Below, piece by piece: positions 1 to 10,589 of a stretch of DNA of 64,000 nucleotides. The notes beneath the pieces are model-generated. The model did no database searches, was not told where the DNA came from, and was given only the letters and a program-made list of their open reading frames with translations. Both the position numbers and the translations under genes were made by a program. Source of the stretch: Tolypeutes matacus (taxonomy: Eukaryota > Chordata > Mammalia > Cingulata > Chlamyphoridae); assembly GCA_026826555.1 (NCBI GenBank), contig JAKSZT010053764.1, forward strand, positions 34,968,357 through 35,032,356, in the 5' to 3' direction. Each line of letters begins with the position of its first letter. The first letter of the stretch is position 1.

Positions 1-189
1 TGTTTTACTGCTTTAATAATATACCATGAATTTAGCAGTGTAAAGCATCACCCAGCTCACAGTTTTGTATGTTAAAAGCCTGGGTGGTCTTGACTTGGTT
101 CTATGCTCAGGGTGTAGCATGGCTGACATCTTAGACTCTTATCTGGAGACCCATTTTCCTTCTACGCTTACTAAATCATATGAAAATGA

Positions 190-510
190 AAATACCCACT
201 TCTTTTATATGCTTACTAAAATTGTTGGCAGAATTCAGTTCCTTCAGGTTGTCAGACTGAGGTCCCTGTGTCCTAGCTGGCTGTTAGGCAGGGGTCACTC
301 TCCACACCAAAAGATTGCCGGCATTCCTTGGCATGTGGCCCCCTCCATCTTCAAATGAGGAACACAGAACTGAATTATCCCCATGCCTCCAATCTCTCTG
401 ACTTTCCTTTTATCAGCTGGAGAAAACACTCTGCTGGTAAAGGGACTCGTGTGATTAAATTAAGACCACTCAGGTAACATCCCTACCTCAAGGTCAATTG
501 TGCCATAAGC
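190..510. mobile_element. Ancient LTR-like repeat (ERVL class, decayed)
   Basis: The stretch reads like an old mammalian LTR. It has 'TTGGCAGAATTCAGTTCCTT' near 223, 'GACTGAGGTCCCTGTGTCC' near 257, 'CATTCCTTGGCATGTGGCCC' near 321 and 'CTCCATCTTCAAATGAGG' after it. A segment about angiogenic or other genes is not indicated; no coding frame is conserved. The motif order matches what I remember of an ERVL-type LTR, but both ends are blurred, no target-site duplication is visible and I cannot assign a named family or a strand with confidence. Confidence 0.4.
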
Positions 511-889
511 ATAAAAATTGCGAGATTATTATATCATCATGTTCAGAAGTTCTTAGGATTAGGGTGGGGAATCTTAGGATTCATTTTAAAATTCTGCCTG
601 CCATAGGGGGAACTGGGAAAATTGAAATTAGTACTGGAAGCATGCTCCAGATGTTAGGTATGAACATTGAACTCAAACCAAAGATATTGTATTGGGGAAA
701 AGTAAATGAGGGACTCGGTCTAATGCTAATCCCAAACAAGGAAGAAAGGATGCCAGGCCTTAAGTATTATTCACAAATTTCTATTAGCTTGGATTTCTCT
801 TCAATTAGCTGCATTAGAAATAAGAGATGGATGGAAGAGGAAGCATTTAGCAACTGGTTAAGGTCCAACTAGGTGGATATCTATGGTTA

Positions 890-975
890 AAGAATTGTTG
901 GGGATGTTATGAAAAATCAAGGATTGGGAAAATTGGGGCTCACTTTAGGGACCCATTCACAGGGTAATGGGGTGG
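890..975 (+). repeat. ~80-bp motif, copy A of a local direct repeat
   Basis: About 80 bp centred on 'TGGGAAAATTGGGGCTCA' and 'GACCCATTCACA' recurs at 1551-1632, about 660 bp downstream, at roughly 80% identity by eye. No coding potential or known repeat family is apparent. The rest of 511-1250 holds nothing I recognise beyond a short GGCA-rich run near 1205. Confidence 0.7.
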
Positions 976-1252
976 GGGACAAGTTAAGGGACTGTTTATT
1001 GAAGGACTCAGAAGAAAGCAAGTCAAATGATTAGTTACCAGGAACCAGGTATCGAAGCTTAGAATGGAATGAGCATCAAACCCAACTCAGGACTCAGTCA
1101 CAAAGTTATTGGCCAATACCGCATGACACATCCACTTCCCAGAGCCTGGACTGCATTCAGATTCTGGGATGGGACTGACATAGAATTAAGTGATCCAATC
1201 TGCAGGCAGGGGGGCAGGCAGGCAGCTAGATCACATCTCCCAGAGCTAAGGG

Positions 1253-1757
1253 TCTTAGTTTCCTAGGGCTGCCATAACAGAGAATTACTAACTGGGTGGC
1301 CTAAAAAAAAGAAAGATATTGTCTCAGTTCTAGAGTCTAGAAATCTGAAATCAGGATGTTGGCAGGCCTATGCTCCTCCTGAAAAATGTAGAGGAGAATC
1401 CTTCCTGTCTTCTTTTAGCTTCTGGTTTTTCCTGGCAATTCTTGGATTTGGCAGCATGACTCCAATCTCTGCCTCCATCTTCACATGACCCTGTATGTGC
1501 CCCTGTATCCAAATTTCCCTCTTCTTATAAAGACACCAGTCATACCAGAGAACTGTTGGGGGAGTTAGGAAAAACCTAGACTGGGAAAATTGGGGCTCAT
1601 GTCAGAGACCCATTCACATAATGGGTCCTACCCTACTCCATTATGACCTCAACTTGATTCATAATTATATCTGCAAAGACCCTATATCCAAATAAGGTAA
1701 TAGAATGAGGTTCCAGATGAATATGAATTTTTGGGAGATACTATTCAAACCAGTACA
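1253..1757 (-). mobile_element. Solo LTR-like element, TATTAGTTTCCT family (ERVL/MaLR-like)
   Basis: The plus strand reads 'TCTTAGTTTCCTAGGGCTGC' at the left end, then 'ATTGTCTCAGTTCTAGA', 'TTCCCTCTTCTTATAAAGAC', 'AAAGACCCTATATCCAAATA', and ends near 'ACCAGTACA'. This is the order of a common mammalian solo LTR read on its reverse strand. The second copy of the family, at 51991-52875, has the reverse-strand AATAAA expected of an LTR. Here an extra ~80 bp (1551-1632) sits between 'GACACCAGTCATAC' and 'TATGACCTCAACTT', where the family normally continues directly. It is diverged and non-coding. Confidence 0.6.
1551..1632 (+). repeat. ~80-bp motif, copy B, inserted in the LTR
   Basis: Shares 'TGGGAAAATTGGGGCTCA' and 'GACCCATTCACA' with 890-975 in the same orientation. 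It interrupts the LTR at 1253-1757. Either the upstream piece was copied into the LTR, or both derive from a short dispersed repeat I do not know. Confidence 0.65.
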
Positions 1758-2148
1758 TAAGGTAAAATAAAAAACTCTCTCTCTCTCCTTCCATATTACC
1801 AAATTCCACATACCCAACTTTAAAAGACACCAGAGAACTTCCCTTTTCCAACGAATCAAGACAATAGTGAATACAGGGCAATAACTAAAAAGGTCAGAAG
1901 GTCTACAAAGCTCTAAATGTGGAGCTAGGTATAAGGAACCAAGAGGAGTGCAGGGAAGCATTCCATGCTTCTTTCCTGCTCCTTCTCTCCTTGGAGATCC
2001 TCTGGAGCACAGAGAAACCCGGGAGGCCTGAGAACTAACCGAGACACTCATATCATGTAAATGAGTCATTATAATACATTTGATCATTTGACAATTATTA
2101 TTCAAAAATGACTATTCCTAAATGTCCCTATTATTTAACCTGATTTGT
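1758..2148. other. No recognisable feature
   Basis: A minus-strand open frame of 146 codons covers 1665-2105. It runs partly through the LTR antisense, has no motif I recognise and no splice context, so I treat it as chance. Confidence 0.5.
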
Positions 2149-2213
2149 TTTATATATATATATACACACATATATATACATACATACATATATACATATA
2201 CATATATATATAT
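2149..2213. repeat. TA/TACATA microsatellite
   Basis: Alternating TA, CA and TACATA units without interruption by other sequence. Compound dinucleotide repeat with no sign of function. Confidence 0.9.
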
Positions 2214-3457
2214 GAATCTGCATCTAACTGGACATTCTTTTTATATTAACTAACATGGTGGAAGGAGGTAAGAGTATAGAAGTTGCTCATTTCTTAGAAA
2301 CTTTGCAAAACAAGTTTCTATACCAAATACCACCATTGCTTCCTATTGCAGAGTGAAGAATGGGAGGGCTTTTCTTGCTTTGAGTAATTTTTACTTGGTT
2401 TTTGCTTTCCGGTTATAAAAAGCCAATAGTCAGCTTCTGGGGTCTGCCTTTGTGGAAGGCTGCTGGGTTTTGTTTTGTTTTGCCCACAAGCAAATAAAAT
2501 AGTTCTTGCTTTTCCTGCTTAACCACTGGGTGTTACAACCTTCTCAAAGGAGAAGGAAGATGTGAAGATCCAGTCAAGACAGGTATCAGAAGCTGGAGGA
2601 TGGTTTGTCTTCACTGAGCACAGAGACCTGTGATTTGTTTCTTTCTAATAGCTGGTAGTAAAGAGACCCGTGTGTGATTGTCATGTTCTGAGCCTCCAGT
2701 GTTTTAAGATGAGTGGTTGCTGCTTCAGGGCATTTATGTTTAAAAAGCTCAGTGGAGCAAGAAATGAAAGGAAGCACACAAAGATTAATTCTGAAGTTAC
2801 TGTTAAACCCAAACACTTTAATCCTGGAAAAGAGAGAAGGAAAAAAGAAAAAAAAGATCTCTTCATTTGGTACATCCAGCTGAGTTCATCTTAGAAATTA
2901 CCATGAGGCTGACATACGTGTGCAGGGGGCAGGAGGGGGGATGGGTGGGTGTGTGAGAGGTGACTTTAAAACAAATCCTTCTCCTCTGAGTCAGGTTTTA
3001 GTTTATCTACTATAGCCATCGTGTCTGCCACATGTGAACAGGTTTTTATTTGGAACTGATGACTCCAATGATTTTGAGATTAAGTTGATGAATCAAAAGA
3101 ACTAAATAGAGAAAAACTCGTACAAAATATGGTGGAAATAGAAATGCCAGGAAATATGCACTATTTTCTTTTTCCTATTAGCAGCTGTAAATGCAAAAAC
3201 CTGGAAATAAGCAAGAATGGGTCATGGCTGCCTTCCTGAAAACTGAATGGAGGGCACATGTTTCAAGACCATGTAATCGCTTCATATGCACCATTTTGAA
3301 GTATATATTTATAGTCCATGTTATATAAATTATGTTATTCAGTCAATATTTCCTCAGTTGGAGAGTGGGTTCTTAGAGGGCAAATGCTGAGTTTTTTATT
3401 CACCATTTTTAACTTACGTGGTAATTATTTACAATGTTTCTTGACTGATTGACTCAG
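2214..3457. other. No recognisable feature
   Basis: Contains a short TTTTG run near 2470 and a G-rich patch near 2925-2955. Small open frames on both strands between 2586 and 2894 overlap each other antisense and show no motif. I see no repeat family or gene. Confidence 0.5.
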
Positions 3458-3551
3458 GAAGGAAGAGAGGAAGGGAGAGATGTAAGGGAGAGGTGGGAGG
3501 GAGAGATGGGAGGGAGAGATGGGAGGGACAGAGGGAGGAAGGACAGATAGA
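3458..3551. repeat. GGGAGGGAGAGAT purine-rich tandem repeat
   Basis: Units of about 14 bp related to 'GGGAGGGAGAGATG' repeat four to five times inside a longer G/A-only strand. The minus-strand open frame over it (3425-3679) is a repeat artefact rich in Ser, Pro and Leu. Confidence 0.85.
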
Positions 3552-4878
3552 CTTTTGACCTCTTTGGGGAGTGACTCTGAGTCATAGAAGGAAACTAGGA
3601 ATGAAAACACTGATTGCTCTCCCGTAACATGCACACACATTTCATCGAGAGTCTCACAATGCAATGGTTTGGTCCACAATACACCAACCTGTGGAGAGCC
3701 AACCTCCTAAGTGAAGGGGATTCAGAAGTTCGCCTTGTATTGGAGTCTTAGTTGTTGAGTTTGGGAACACACTGTGGAAAGATCCCCTAAAGCAATATCA
3801 TGCAATTATCGGATAGAAATCCCTTTCACAGAGTGGCCACAGTAGAGCAGTTAAAGGCAAGAGATCCATTTTGAGCCTTCCTGGTATACACTACAGTTAA
3901 ATGTGACCTGAGAGAAATTATGCCAGGTAAAAAATTTTTTCTTTATGGTAGCTCAAGGCCAGAAAGCCCATAAAACAGAAACTCTCTAATAAATGGTCTT
4001 ATTTTATTTGTATTTGGTATTTTATTTGGAGATACAAGACAAAAAGTAGCCTCCTGCTCTTATCCAGAACCACTGCAACCAAAGCATTTTACTTCAGGAT
4101 ATGATTTGCCTGATGCCAATAGAGTTCACTCAGGTTTGCTTCTGTTGTCAGCAAGTCATAGAAGAGATAACAACTCAAGAACTAAAAGTACCTATAATCT
4201 AATTCCTACTTAGTTGAAACTCTACAGATAACTGGCTTATATTTAATCTGAAGAAGAAGAATGTTGAGATACATTTCTAAGGAAACCTTAAGAATATATT
4301 TAAATTCTGGAAATAATGAATAGATTCACATTCTCTCCTGAGCTAACCAGAGGCTTTGTCTAGGGTCATGACAATAAACCAATAATATATGTGTTGTCAT
4401 TCTCCTTCCTGTACTCACTGTATGTGTTTCTACTCATACATTGTTCTCTTCCCCACCAAGGAAGAAGTAGCCTTAGGACTTTTTATTTTAATGCTCTTGG
4501 CAGCCCCTAACAAACATTCTGAGTTGTTCCACAAGAGAAAACCTATTTGTTACCATTTGACTAAACCATAATTTCAAAATTTCTTCATGGGTCTTCTCAA
4601 AGTTGCACCTAAACTCCGTATTTTAAACACACTGATTTTTTGGTAGCTGACAAGTATATATATTGCATCTTCTAAGCAGCTTTTATATATAATGCAGATT
4701 TGATCCTATTTTATACCTGAGGTACTATAATTATGAAACCTAATATACTCTATAGACCTTTTACCTGTCTTCATGTTAATTGAGGAGTTCAAGAAAAAGA
4801 TTCATCAAGGAATATAGTATTTTTCAAGAAATTTCCACTTACTAAAGTCTGGCATTTGACTTTCCATTAGAAAATTTT
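3552..4878. other. No recognisable feature
   Basis: AT-rich single-copy-looking DNA with only short open frames (longest about 60 codons). Nothing here resembles a mammalian repeat consensus I know. Confidence 0.45.
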
Positions 4879-4893
4879 AAAAAGAAGGCTGTT

Positions 4894-6336
4894 CAAATGT
4901 GGCCTCTCTCTAAGCCAAACTCAGCATATGATTGCATTACCTTCCCCCCAACGTGGGACATGACTCCCGGGGATGAGCCTCCCTGGCAACAAGGGATTAA
5001 TACCAAGTGCCAACTGGCAGCTTTGTGCAGTGGCAGTATCGTAGCCAATGAGGTTTATCCGAGGCACGATTATTGCTAATTGAAAACTCTTCCCAAGTGC
5101 CAACTGGCAACACAACTGGAAAAAGACCTTGAATAAAAGGGGGAAATGGTAAAGACAAATGAGTTCAAGTGGCTAAGAGACTTCAAAGAGAGTCAGGAGG
5201 TCATCCCAGAGGTAACTCTTACGCACACCTCAGTAGGAGTTCATAGAACATCTAAGTGCCTTTCACCCCACTCAGTGGGGTTCCTGAGAGCTCCGGAGAC
5301 ACCCTGGTCCTATATAAGGGGGGATAGCCCCAGAGACTGATGCCTTATCAGTGGGTTCTATTTTGGAATCTGTGCTCCTGAGAGTGACAGAATTAGACTC
5401 AAATAAGTCCTCCCTGCACATGGTTCACCAGTCCCTTCTATTCAAACCTACATGCGATGCTGGAGTTTCTTAGGTATACTTCCAGAGACTGGAGCCTCCC
5501 TCCTACCTATGTGCCAGGTGTGCATGAAATCTAGGTGGAGCTGCAACTCCTACCCTACAGCTCAATGGACTCATCCAAGTCACCTGGTGAGGAGACAACG
5601 ATGGGAAATGGCCATCCCAGGGAATGGAGAGGGCCTGCATCTGCAGGCAGGATCATCCCACCCACCATATCCATGGGATATAAGCCCTCTCTCACTTGGA
5701 GTTGGAGTGGACATCACAATCCCAGTCGCCTCTGGATTGGGGGAAGAACTATGGACTAGAGTGGACTTGATGGTATTCTCTTGCTCACATATGGTGATTC
5801 TTGCAATGCAAGAAATTATAACAATGAGGTGGAGCCAGTGGCCACTTGACAGTTTTTGGGTAGGGAGGGGATGAGCAGTTGAAATACAGGGGCTTCTTTG
5901 GGAGTTGGAGGTTGTCCTGAGTACTGTTGTGGCAATGGATGTAGGCCATTTTAATTCAGCACACACCACTCAGAACTGAGTGGGAGAGAGTGTGGTCTAC
6001 AGTGTGAACTGTGGTCTATGGTTGGTGGCAAGGCTCCAGGATGTGTAAGTTCATTGAGGTTGGTGGGCCACACTGTGGGAGATGTTTGTGTGGGATGTGG
6101 TGGGAGGTGTGGGAGGTGGGCAACATGGGAATCCCAGTGGGTTCCGTGTAATATTTTAGGTAATCTAAGCACCTCTTAAAATATATGTATATATATATAT
6201 ATAAATAACATTTTTGTAAGCAAATACACATATATGCACATGTATTTATATATCATTTTGCAAATGTTTGTATGTATTGTGAGAATTTTGATTTTTACCC
6301 ATAATAAAAAAAATAAATAAATAAATAAAAATAAAT
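4894..6336 (+). mobile_element. Unnamed L1-like non-autonomous retroposon, copy 1
   Basis: Bounded by a perfect 15-bp target-site duplication, AAAAAGAAGGCTGTT, at 4879-4893 and 6337-6351. It ends in an A-rich (AAAT)n tail at 6302-6336, so it was retroposed by target-primed reverse transcription. It begins at 'CAAATGTGGCCTCTCTCTAA', inside the family's full length, so it is 5'-truncated. It has no long open frame; the 140- and 129-codon frames near 5452-5969 lie antisense to each other and are not kept in other copies. Its 3' third resembles an L1 3' UTR. A ~110-bp 3' extension (about 6180-6300) is shared only with the minus-strand copy at 11391-11825. A U4 snRNA fragment interrupts it at 5019. 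Confidence 0.85.
5019..5092 (+). pseudogene. RNU4 pseudogene: 3'-truncated U4 snRNA retropseudogene
   Basis: The 74 bp match the first 74 nt of U4 spliceosomal snRNA: 'AGCTTTGTGCAGTGGCAGTA', then 'GAGGTTTATCCGAGGCACGA' and 'TTGCTAATTGAAAACTCTTC'. By memory of the human sequence there are three differences. Two are G-to-A or C-to-T changes at CpG sites, the third a T-to-C near the end. The Sm site, the 3' stem-loops and any poly(A) are absent. A perfect 16-bp target-site duplication, CCAAGTGCCAACTGGC, flanks it at 5003-5018 and 5093-5108. It is a tailless, 3'-truncated retropseudogene inserted after the host retroposon was in place, and no U4 promoter elements accompany it. Confidence 0.95.
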
Positions 6337-6516
6337 AAAAAGAAGGCTGTTGACCATTATTTGTGACATAATATCATAATTGTGGGAGATGTTCTGTAGA
6401 TGAGAATGAGTCATTTATCATCTATATTTCTCAACTGGTATCCAATGAGTGACATAATATACCAACTAATAGAAAGTTTCCATCTAGAGATAAGAAACAT
6501 CAAAGTGAATCAATAG

Positions 6517-7886
6517 GCAGTGACAAGTGAAGGAGGATGGACCATTGATGGGCCCTTGATATTGATGACTGTACTTATGAAGCTTTTCTTTTGAAATTGA
6601 AACTTAGCCTAGTATTATAGGTTGCCTAAGATTTGCCTCCTGAGAGCCTCTTTTATTGCTCAAATGTGGCCTCTCTCTAAGTCAAACTCAGCATATAAAT
6701 GCATTACCTTCCCCTCAGCATGGGACATGACTCCCAGTGATAAGCCTCCCTGGCACTGAGGGATTACTACCAAGCACCAACTAGCAATGCAACTAGAAAA
6801 AGACCTTGACCAAAAGGCGGAAAGGGTAAAGACAAATGAGTTTATATGGCTAAGAGACTACAAAGTGAATCAGGAGGTCATTCCAGAGGTTATGCTTACA
6901 CACATCTCAGCAGGATCTCATTGACTGCCACAGTAAATACTGCCTCAAATAGTGGGGCTCCTGAGGGCTCTGGAGACATACAGACACTATAGGCAGGGCT
7001 GACAGCTCAGGAATTTGGCATCCTGCCAGTGGGCACTACTTTGAAATTTATGTTCCCTAGTGTGACAGAGTTGGACTCAGATGTGGTTTCCCTACACATG
7101 GCTCTTTTGCCCCTTCTATATGAACCTATAGTTAGTACTAGAGTTGATGGGTTTATGTCCAAGAAACTTAAATCTTTGGGCTTTCCATGTGCCATTCAGT
7201 ACCTGAATCTCAAGAGCTGCAACACCTACTCACCAGTTCATTGGACTCACCCAGGCCAACTAACAAGGAAATGATGATGGACAAAAACCATCCCAAGGAA
7301 CAGAGAGAGTGTACAACTGCAAGCAAGATAGTTCCATCCATCTGCCCCATGGGATCTAAGCCCCCTCTCAATTAGAGGAAGAGTGGGCATCACCATCCCA
7401 GAATCCTCAGGATTGAAGAATGAACGATGGACTAGAGTAGATTTACTGTTATTCTACTATAGACTTACTGTTATTCTAGCAATGAAAGAACTTTAATCAT
7501 TGATGTGGAGGCAGTGGCCACCAGGGGTTCTGAGGGGAAGGAGAGGGAAAAATAGGTGTAATATGGGGGCATTTTGGGGACATTGGAATTGTCCTGAATG
7601 ACGCTGCAATGACAGATACAGGCCATTATATGTCTTGTCATAACTTAAAAATTGTGTGGGAGAGAGTTTAAACTATAATGTAAACTATAATCCACACTTA
7701 GCAGCAATGTCCAAAATGTGTTCATCAATTGTAACAAATATACCACACTAAGGATAGATGTTGTTAATGTGGGAAAGTGTGGGAGGAGTAGGGAGTGGGG
7801 CATATGAGAATCCCCTACATTTTTTATGTAACATTTATGTAATCTAAGTATCTTTAAAATAAATTAAAAAGTATTTTTTAAAAATG
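6517..7886 (+). mobile_element. Unnamed L1-like non-autonomous retroposon, copy 2 (near full length)
   Basis: Homologous along its whole length to the copy at 37717-39043, and from 6655 onward to copy 1. It starts with 'GTGAAGGAGGATGGACCATT' and has the shared 5' block 'CTTGATATTGATGACTGTAC'. The tail is A/T-rich ('AAAATAAATTAAAAAGT'). A candidate 10-bp duplication, GAATCAATAG, lies at 6507-6516 and 7887-7896. No conserved reading frame is present; the 81- and 62-codon frames at 7029-7375 are overlapping and not shared. The 3' block has 'GGCAGTGGCCACCAGGGGTT' and 'TAATGTAAACTATAATCCA', an L1-3'-UTR-like layout. Confidence 0.8.
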
Positions 7887-7896
7887 GAATCAATAG

Positions 7897-8209
7897 AACT
7901 TCATTTTTATCTCAAACTACATAAAGGAATCCAAACATTAATCCTGTCAAAGCCAATGTTCAGTGTGTCCAATTCTGTAATTATGCTTTAGAGATGTTTA
8001 ATATGAGCCAGACAAATGAACTTCTGAGAACTTAAGCTTAATGCCACTCGCTGTATACTTCACTTTAAAGAAGCATCTCCTTCTACAGGGGCAATGGTAA
8101 TTCTACATCGGTTCAAGATTTGCTCCAAATCCTCCCTACTATAGTAAAACTTCACCTTTACTAAGACTTATAGAGCTAAAAGGATAGAAATTTTTAGTCA
8201 TAAAAATAC
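7897..8209. other. No recognisable feature
   Basis: AT-rich spacer between the retroposon copy and the following LTR. No repeat or coding signal recognised. Confidence 0.45.
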
Positions 8210-8706
8210 TGTGACATTTCATTTCACATGTCAACTTGGCTAGGTTCTGGCACCCAGTTGTTTCTTCAAGCAAGCACTAGCCTGATTGTTACGGTGAGGG
8301 TATTTCATAGATGGATTTATATGTGTAATCAGTTGATTTCATTTATGGTTGCTTGCATCTATAATCAACAAAGGAGCTTGCCCCAGCAATGTGGGGAGCC
8401 TTCCAATTGAATCAGTTGGAGGTCTTACAAACCAGAAATGAGGATATCAGAAACCAGAAAGAGGAATTTCTACCTCAACTTCAATAAGCCAGCTGCCCCT
8501 GGGGAATATTATCTTGCCAGACTTCAGAATCACCTTTATTGGGGTTTTCAGCTTTCTGCCTGCCCTACAGAATTCACACTTGCAAGCCCCTTGGTTATGT
8601 GAGCCAATTCCCCATAATAAATCTCTTAATATGTATATACTATGTGTGTGTGTGTGTGTGTATCATATTGTCAGTTCTGTCTCTCTGGAGAACCCTGACT
8701 AATACA
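8210..8706 (+). mobile_element. Solo LTR, 'GTCAACTTGGC…CTGACTAATACA' family
   Basis: Begins TGTGACATTTC, with 'CATGTCAACTTGGCTAGG' at 8227, and ends 'AGAACCCTGACTAATACA'. The TG...CA ends, the AATAAA signal near 8618 (in 'CCCCATAATAAATCTC') and a possible 5-bp duplication (AATAC/TATAC) fit a retroviral-type solo LTR on the plus strand. A (TG)n tract at 8644-8662 has expanded inside it. The same family in opposite orientation is at 52312-52756. No internal viral sequence flanks it. Confidence 0.7.
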
Positions 8707-8907
8707 TATACCTAACAAATGATCAATTTGTTATTAAAGTAAGGACCACTTAGTCTATGACTACTAATACATACAACCATTTAAAAAATTAGAGTGGAAA
8801 GTTCACTGGACTTGATTTTTGTGCTTTTTTTCCCTTGGGCTATGCAACTTTCTTCTAAGGAGTCACTGAACTTCTCTAAAGCTCGATTTTAAAAATATTA
8901 AAGAAGG

Positions 8908-9010
8908 TTTACTATGTTCCATGAACTCTACTAGACCCTGGGATGATAATATGGGTAAAACAGTGCCTTACCATGGATATCACACAGTCTGAAGATGAGA
9001 GAGATAAAAT
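8908..9010 (-). mobile_element. L2 LINE 3'-end fragment
   Basis: Reads as the reverse complement of the L2 3' end: 'TACTATGTTCCATGAACTC', 'CTAGACCCTGGGATGATAAT' and 'AAAACAGTGCCTTACC'. Diverged and non-coding. A possible MIR relic (8830-8900, 'CTTGGGCTATGCAAC') sits just before it. Confidence 0.55.
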
Positions 9011-9114
9011 AGCCACTAGTTTTCCTAGTACATATACTGGAGATAAGGGCCAGACTTCTCACAGGTTTGTTTTGTTTATGCAAAGTGCTTTATATATTGC
9101 TGTACAACATGTAT

Positions 9115-9335
9115 TTGTATGAGTCACCATTTATTGAGCACTTACTGCATGCAGGCATTGTCACACCATACATATGTAGGTCAAATTTTAATGAACTATG
9201 ATTATCAACTTAAAGATGAATAAACTGAACTTCAGGGAAGTTAGCTAACTTGTCCAAGATGGTAGCTTCTACAAAATTGCAGAAATAGGATTTGAACGTA
9301 GGTCTGATAAAGAGTAAAGCATCATCACTTGCCAT
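9115..9335 (-). mobile_element. MIR SINE
   Basis: The plus strand gives the reverse of the MIR consensus in order: 'CATTTATTGAGCACTTACTG', 'AAGATGAATAAACTGAACTT', 'GTTAGCTAACTTGTCCAAGA', 'GAAATAGGATTTGAACGTAG'. The last carries the degenerate B box of the tRNA-like head. It is an old, diverged copy. Confidence 0.8.
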
Positions 9336-10084
9336 TATGTTAAAGGGCTTATGTGCTTTTTGTAATAAAAATGTCATTTTTTCTCCTAAAGAATGTACCA
9401 TGTCTTAAATTGCTCTTAGGCATTTCATCCATTTGCTACTACCAACAGTCAATTCCAACTGTGGTTTCAGTGGTATCAAATTAATGGCAGAGAAATAATT
9501 AACACTATTGAAACTTTACCAGTAAGAGTTATCCTTAGTTACCCAGAGCAGAGCTTAGATTTTTGGCTAATTACACCAATAGAAGGAAATCATCTAGGGA
9601 TAATCAGCTAGGGATAGTGAAGCAGGCATTTTGACTACCCCCAGTTCCCTTGGGGTCAGAGGATATTGGGACTCTCACAGCATTAGGATTTGTGATTTTC
9701 TATTTATGTGATATTTCATCAGTGACAATTAGGGATTGGCTTTTGGCTAATCAAAGAACTACTTTTTTTAAAAAAGACCACCCAAAGACAAAAATAACCA
9801 GGAATTCAGACACAGACAAAAAGGGACAAAACTCCATTTCAGAGAAAACGTCACTTGCCAAAGCTAGAGCAAGCAGACATACAGGAGCTTAAGAGCAAAG
9901 AAATGACATGTAAAGTCAAGAATGATTTGGTAAAAGCTCCTTAAAGGTTTTGCACCCAATGTATAGGAGATGGGGATCCATCTCAATGTGAGAAGAAGAA
10001 AAGCATGGTCTCACTACAGAAATGAAATTGCTTTTGCTGGAGAATGAATCACTGTGGATAAATAGTGAAAGATGCTAGTGAGAA
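9336..10084. other. No recognisable feature
   Basis: Single-copy-looking AT-rich DNA. An 80-codon frame at 9650-9892 is lysine/serine-rich, lacks motifs or splice context and is probably chance. Confidence 0.45.
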
Positions 10085-10425
10085 GTAATTTATATTTATT
10101 TGCTCAATTAACAAACTTTTTTGAGCACCTTCCATGTTCTAGGCTCTGTGGTGGTTACAAAAGTTTAAGACCCAATTTAGTGGAGGAAACAAACAGGAAA
10201 ACTTGGCAGTTGGTGGATGACAGAGATTAGCCCAAGGCACCATGAAAAACGCTTCTGAAATAGATCTTCTACTGAAACAGAAAGTAACAACAAAAGGCTT
10301 TCTAGAAGAGGTACTGCTGTTCTGATACTTGAATAAGGCATGGGAATTACTCATGCAAAGAAGGAGAGGAAAGACACAGAGTCAAAGGTGATGAAGGTAT
10401 ATCAGAAGTTCCATGAGCAATTCAG
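10085..10425 (-). mobile_element. L2 LINE 3' region
   Basis: Starts with the reversed L2 terminus ('TTTTTTGAGCACCTTCCATG', 'TTCTAGGCTCTGTGGTGGTT') and continues into 'GGCTTTCTAGAAGAGGTACT', 'GAATAAGGCATGGGAATTAC' and 'AAGAAGGAGAGGAAAGACAC', the usual reverse-strand order of L2. Degraded. Confidence 0.65.
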
Positions 10426-10589
10426 TTAAAAACCAGGTGAGAGATCTCAGGTCAGTGACAGCTAGAATAGAGAGAAGCAGTACACAATGTTGTCCCATTG
10501 GAACAAAATGTATATATTCTCCAAGCTCAGACAGACTCTTATTTGGTAGAAATAAGCCTCCAAAATGATGGATGTTGTGAAGGAGTAGG

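Noticed and set aside
5019..5092. Functional U4 snRNA gene
   Set aside because: The 3' half with the Sm site is missing and flanking 16-bp duplications show it is a retro-insertion without its promoter.
5452..5969. 140-codon plus-strand and 129-codon minus-strand open frames
   Set aside because: They overlap antisense inside a retroposon and are not preserved in the other copies of the element.
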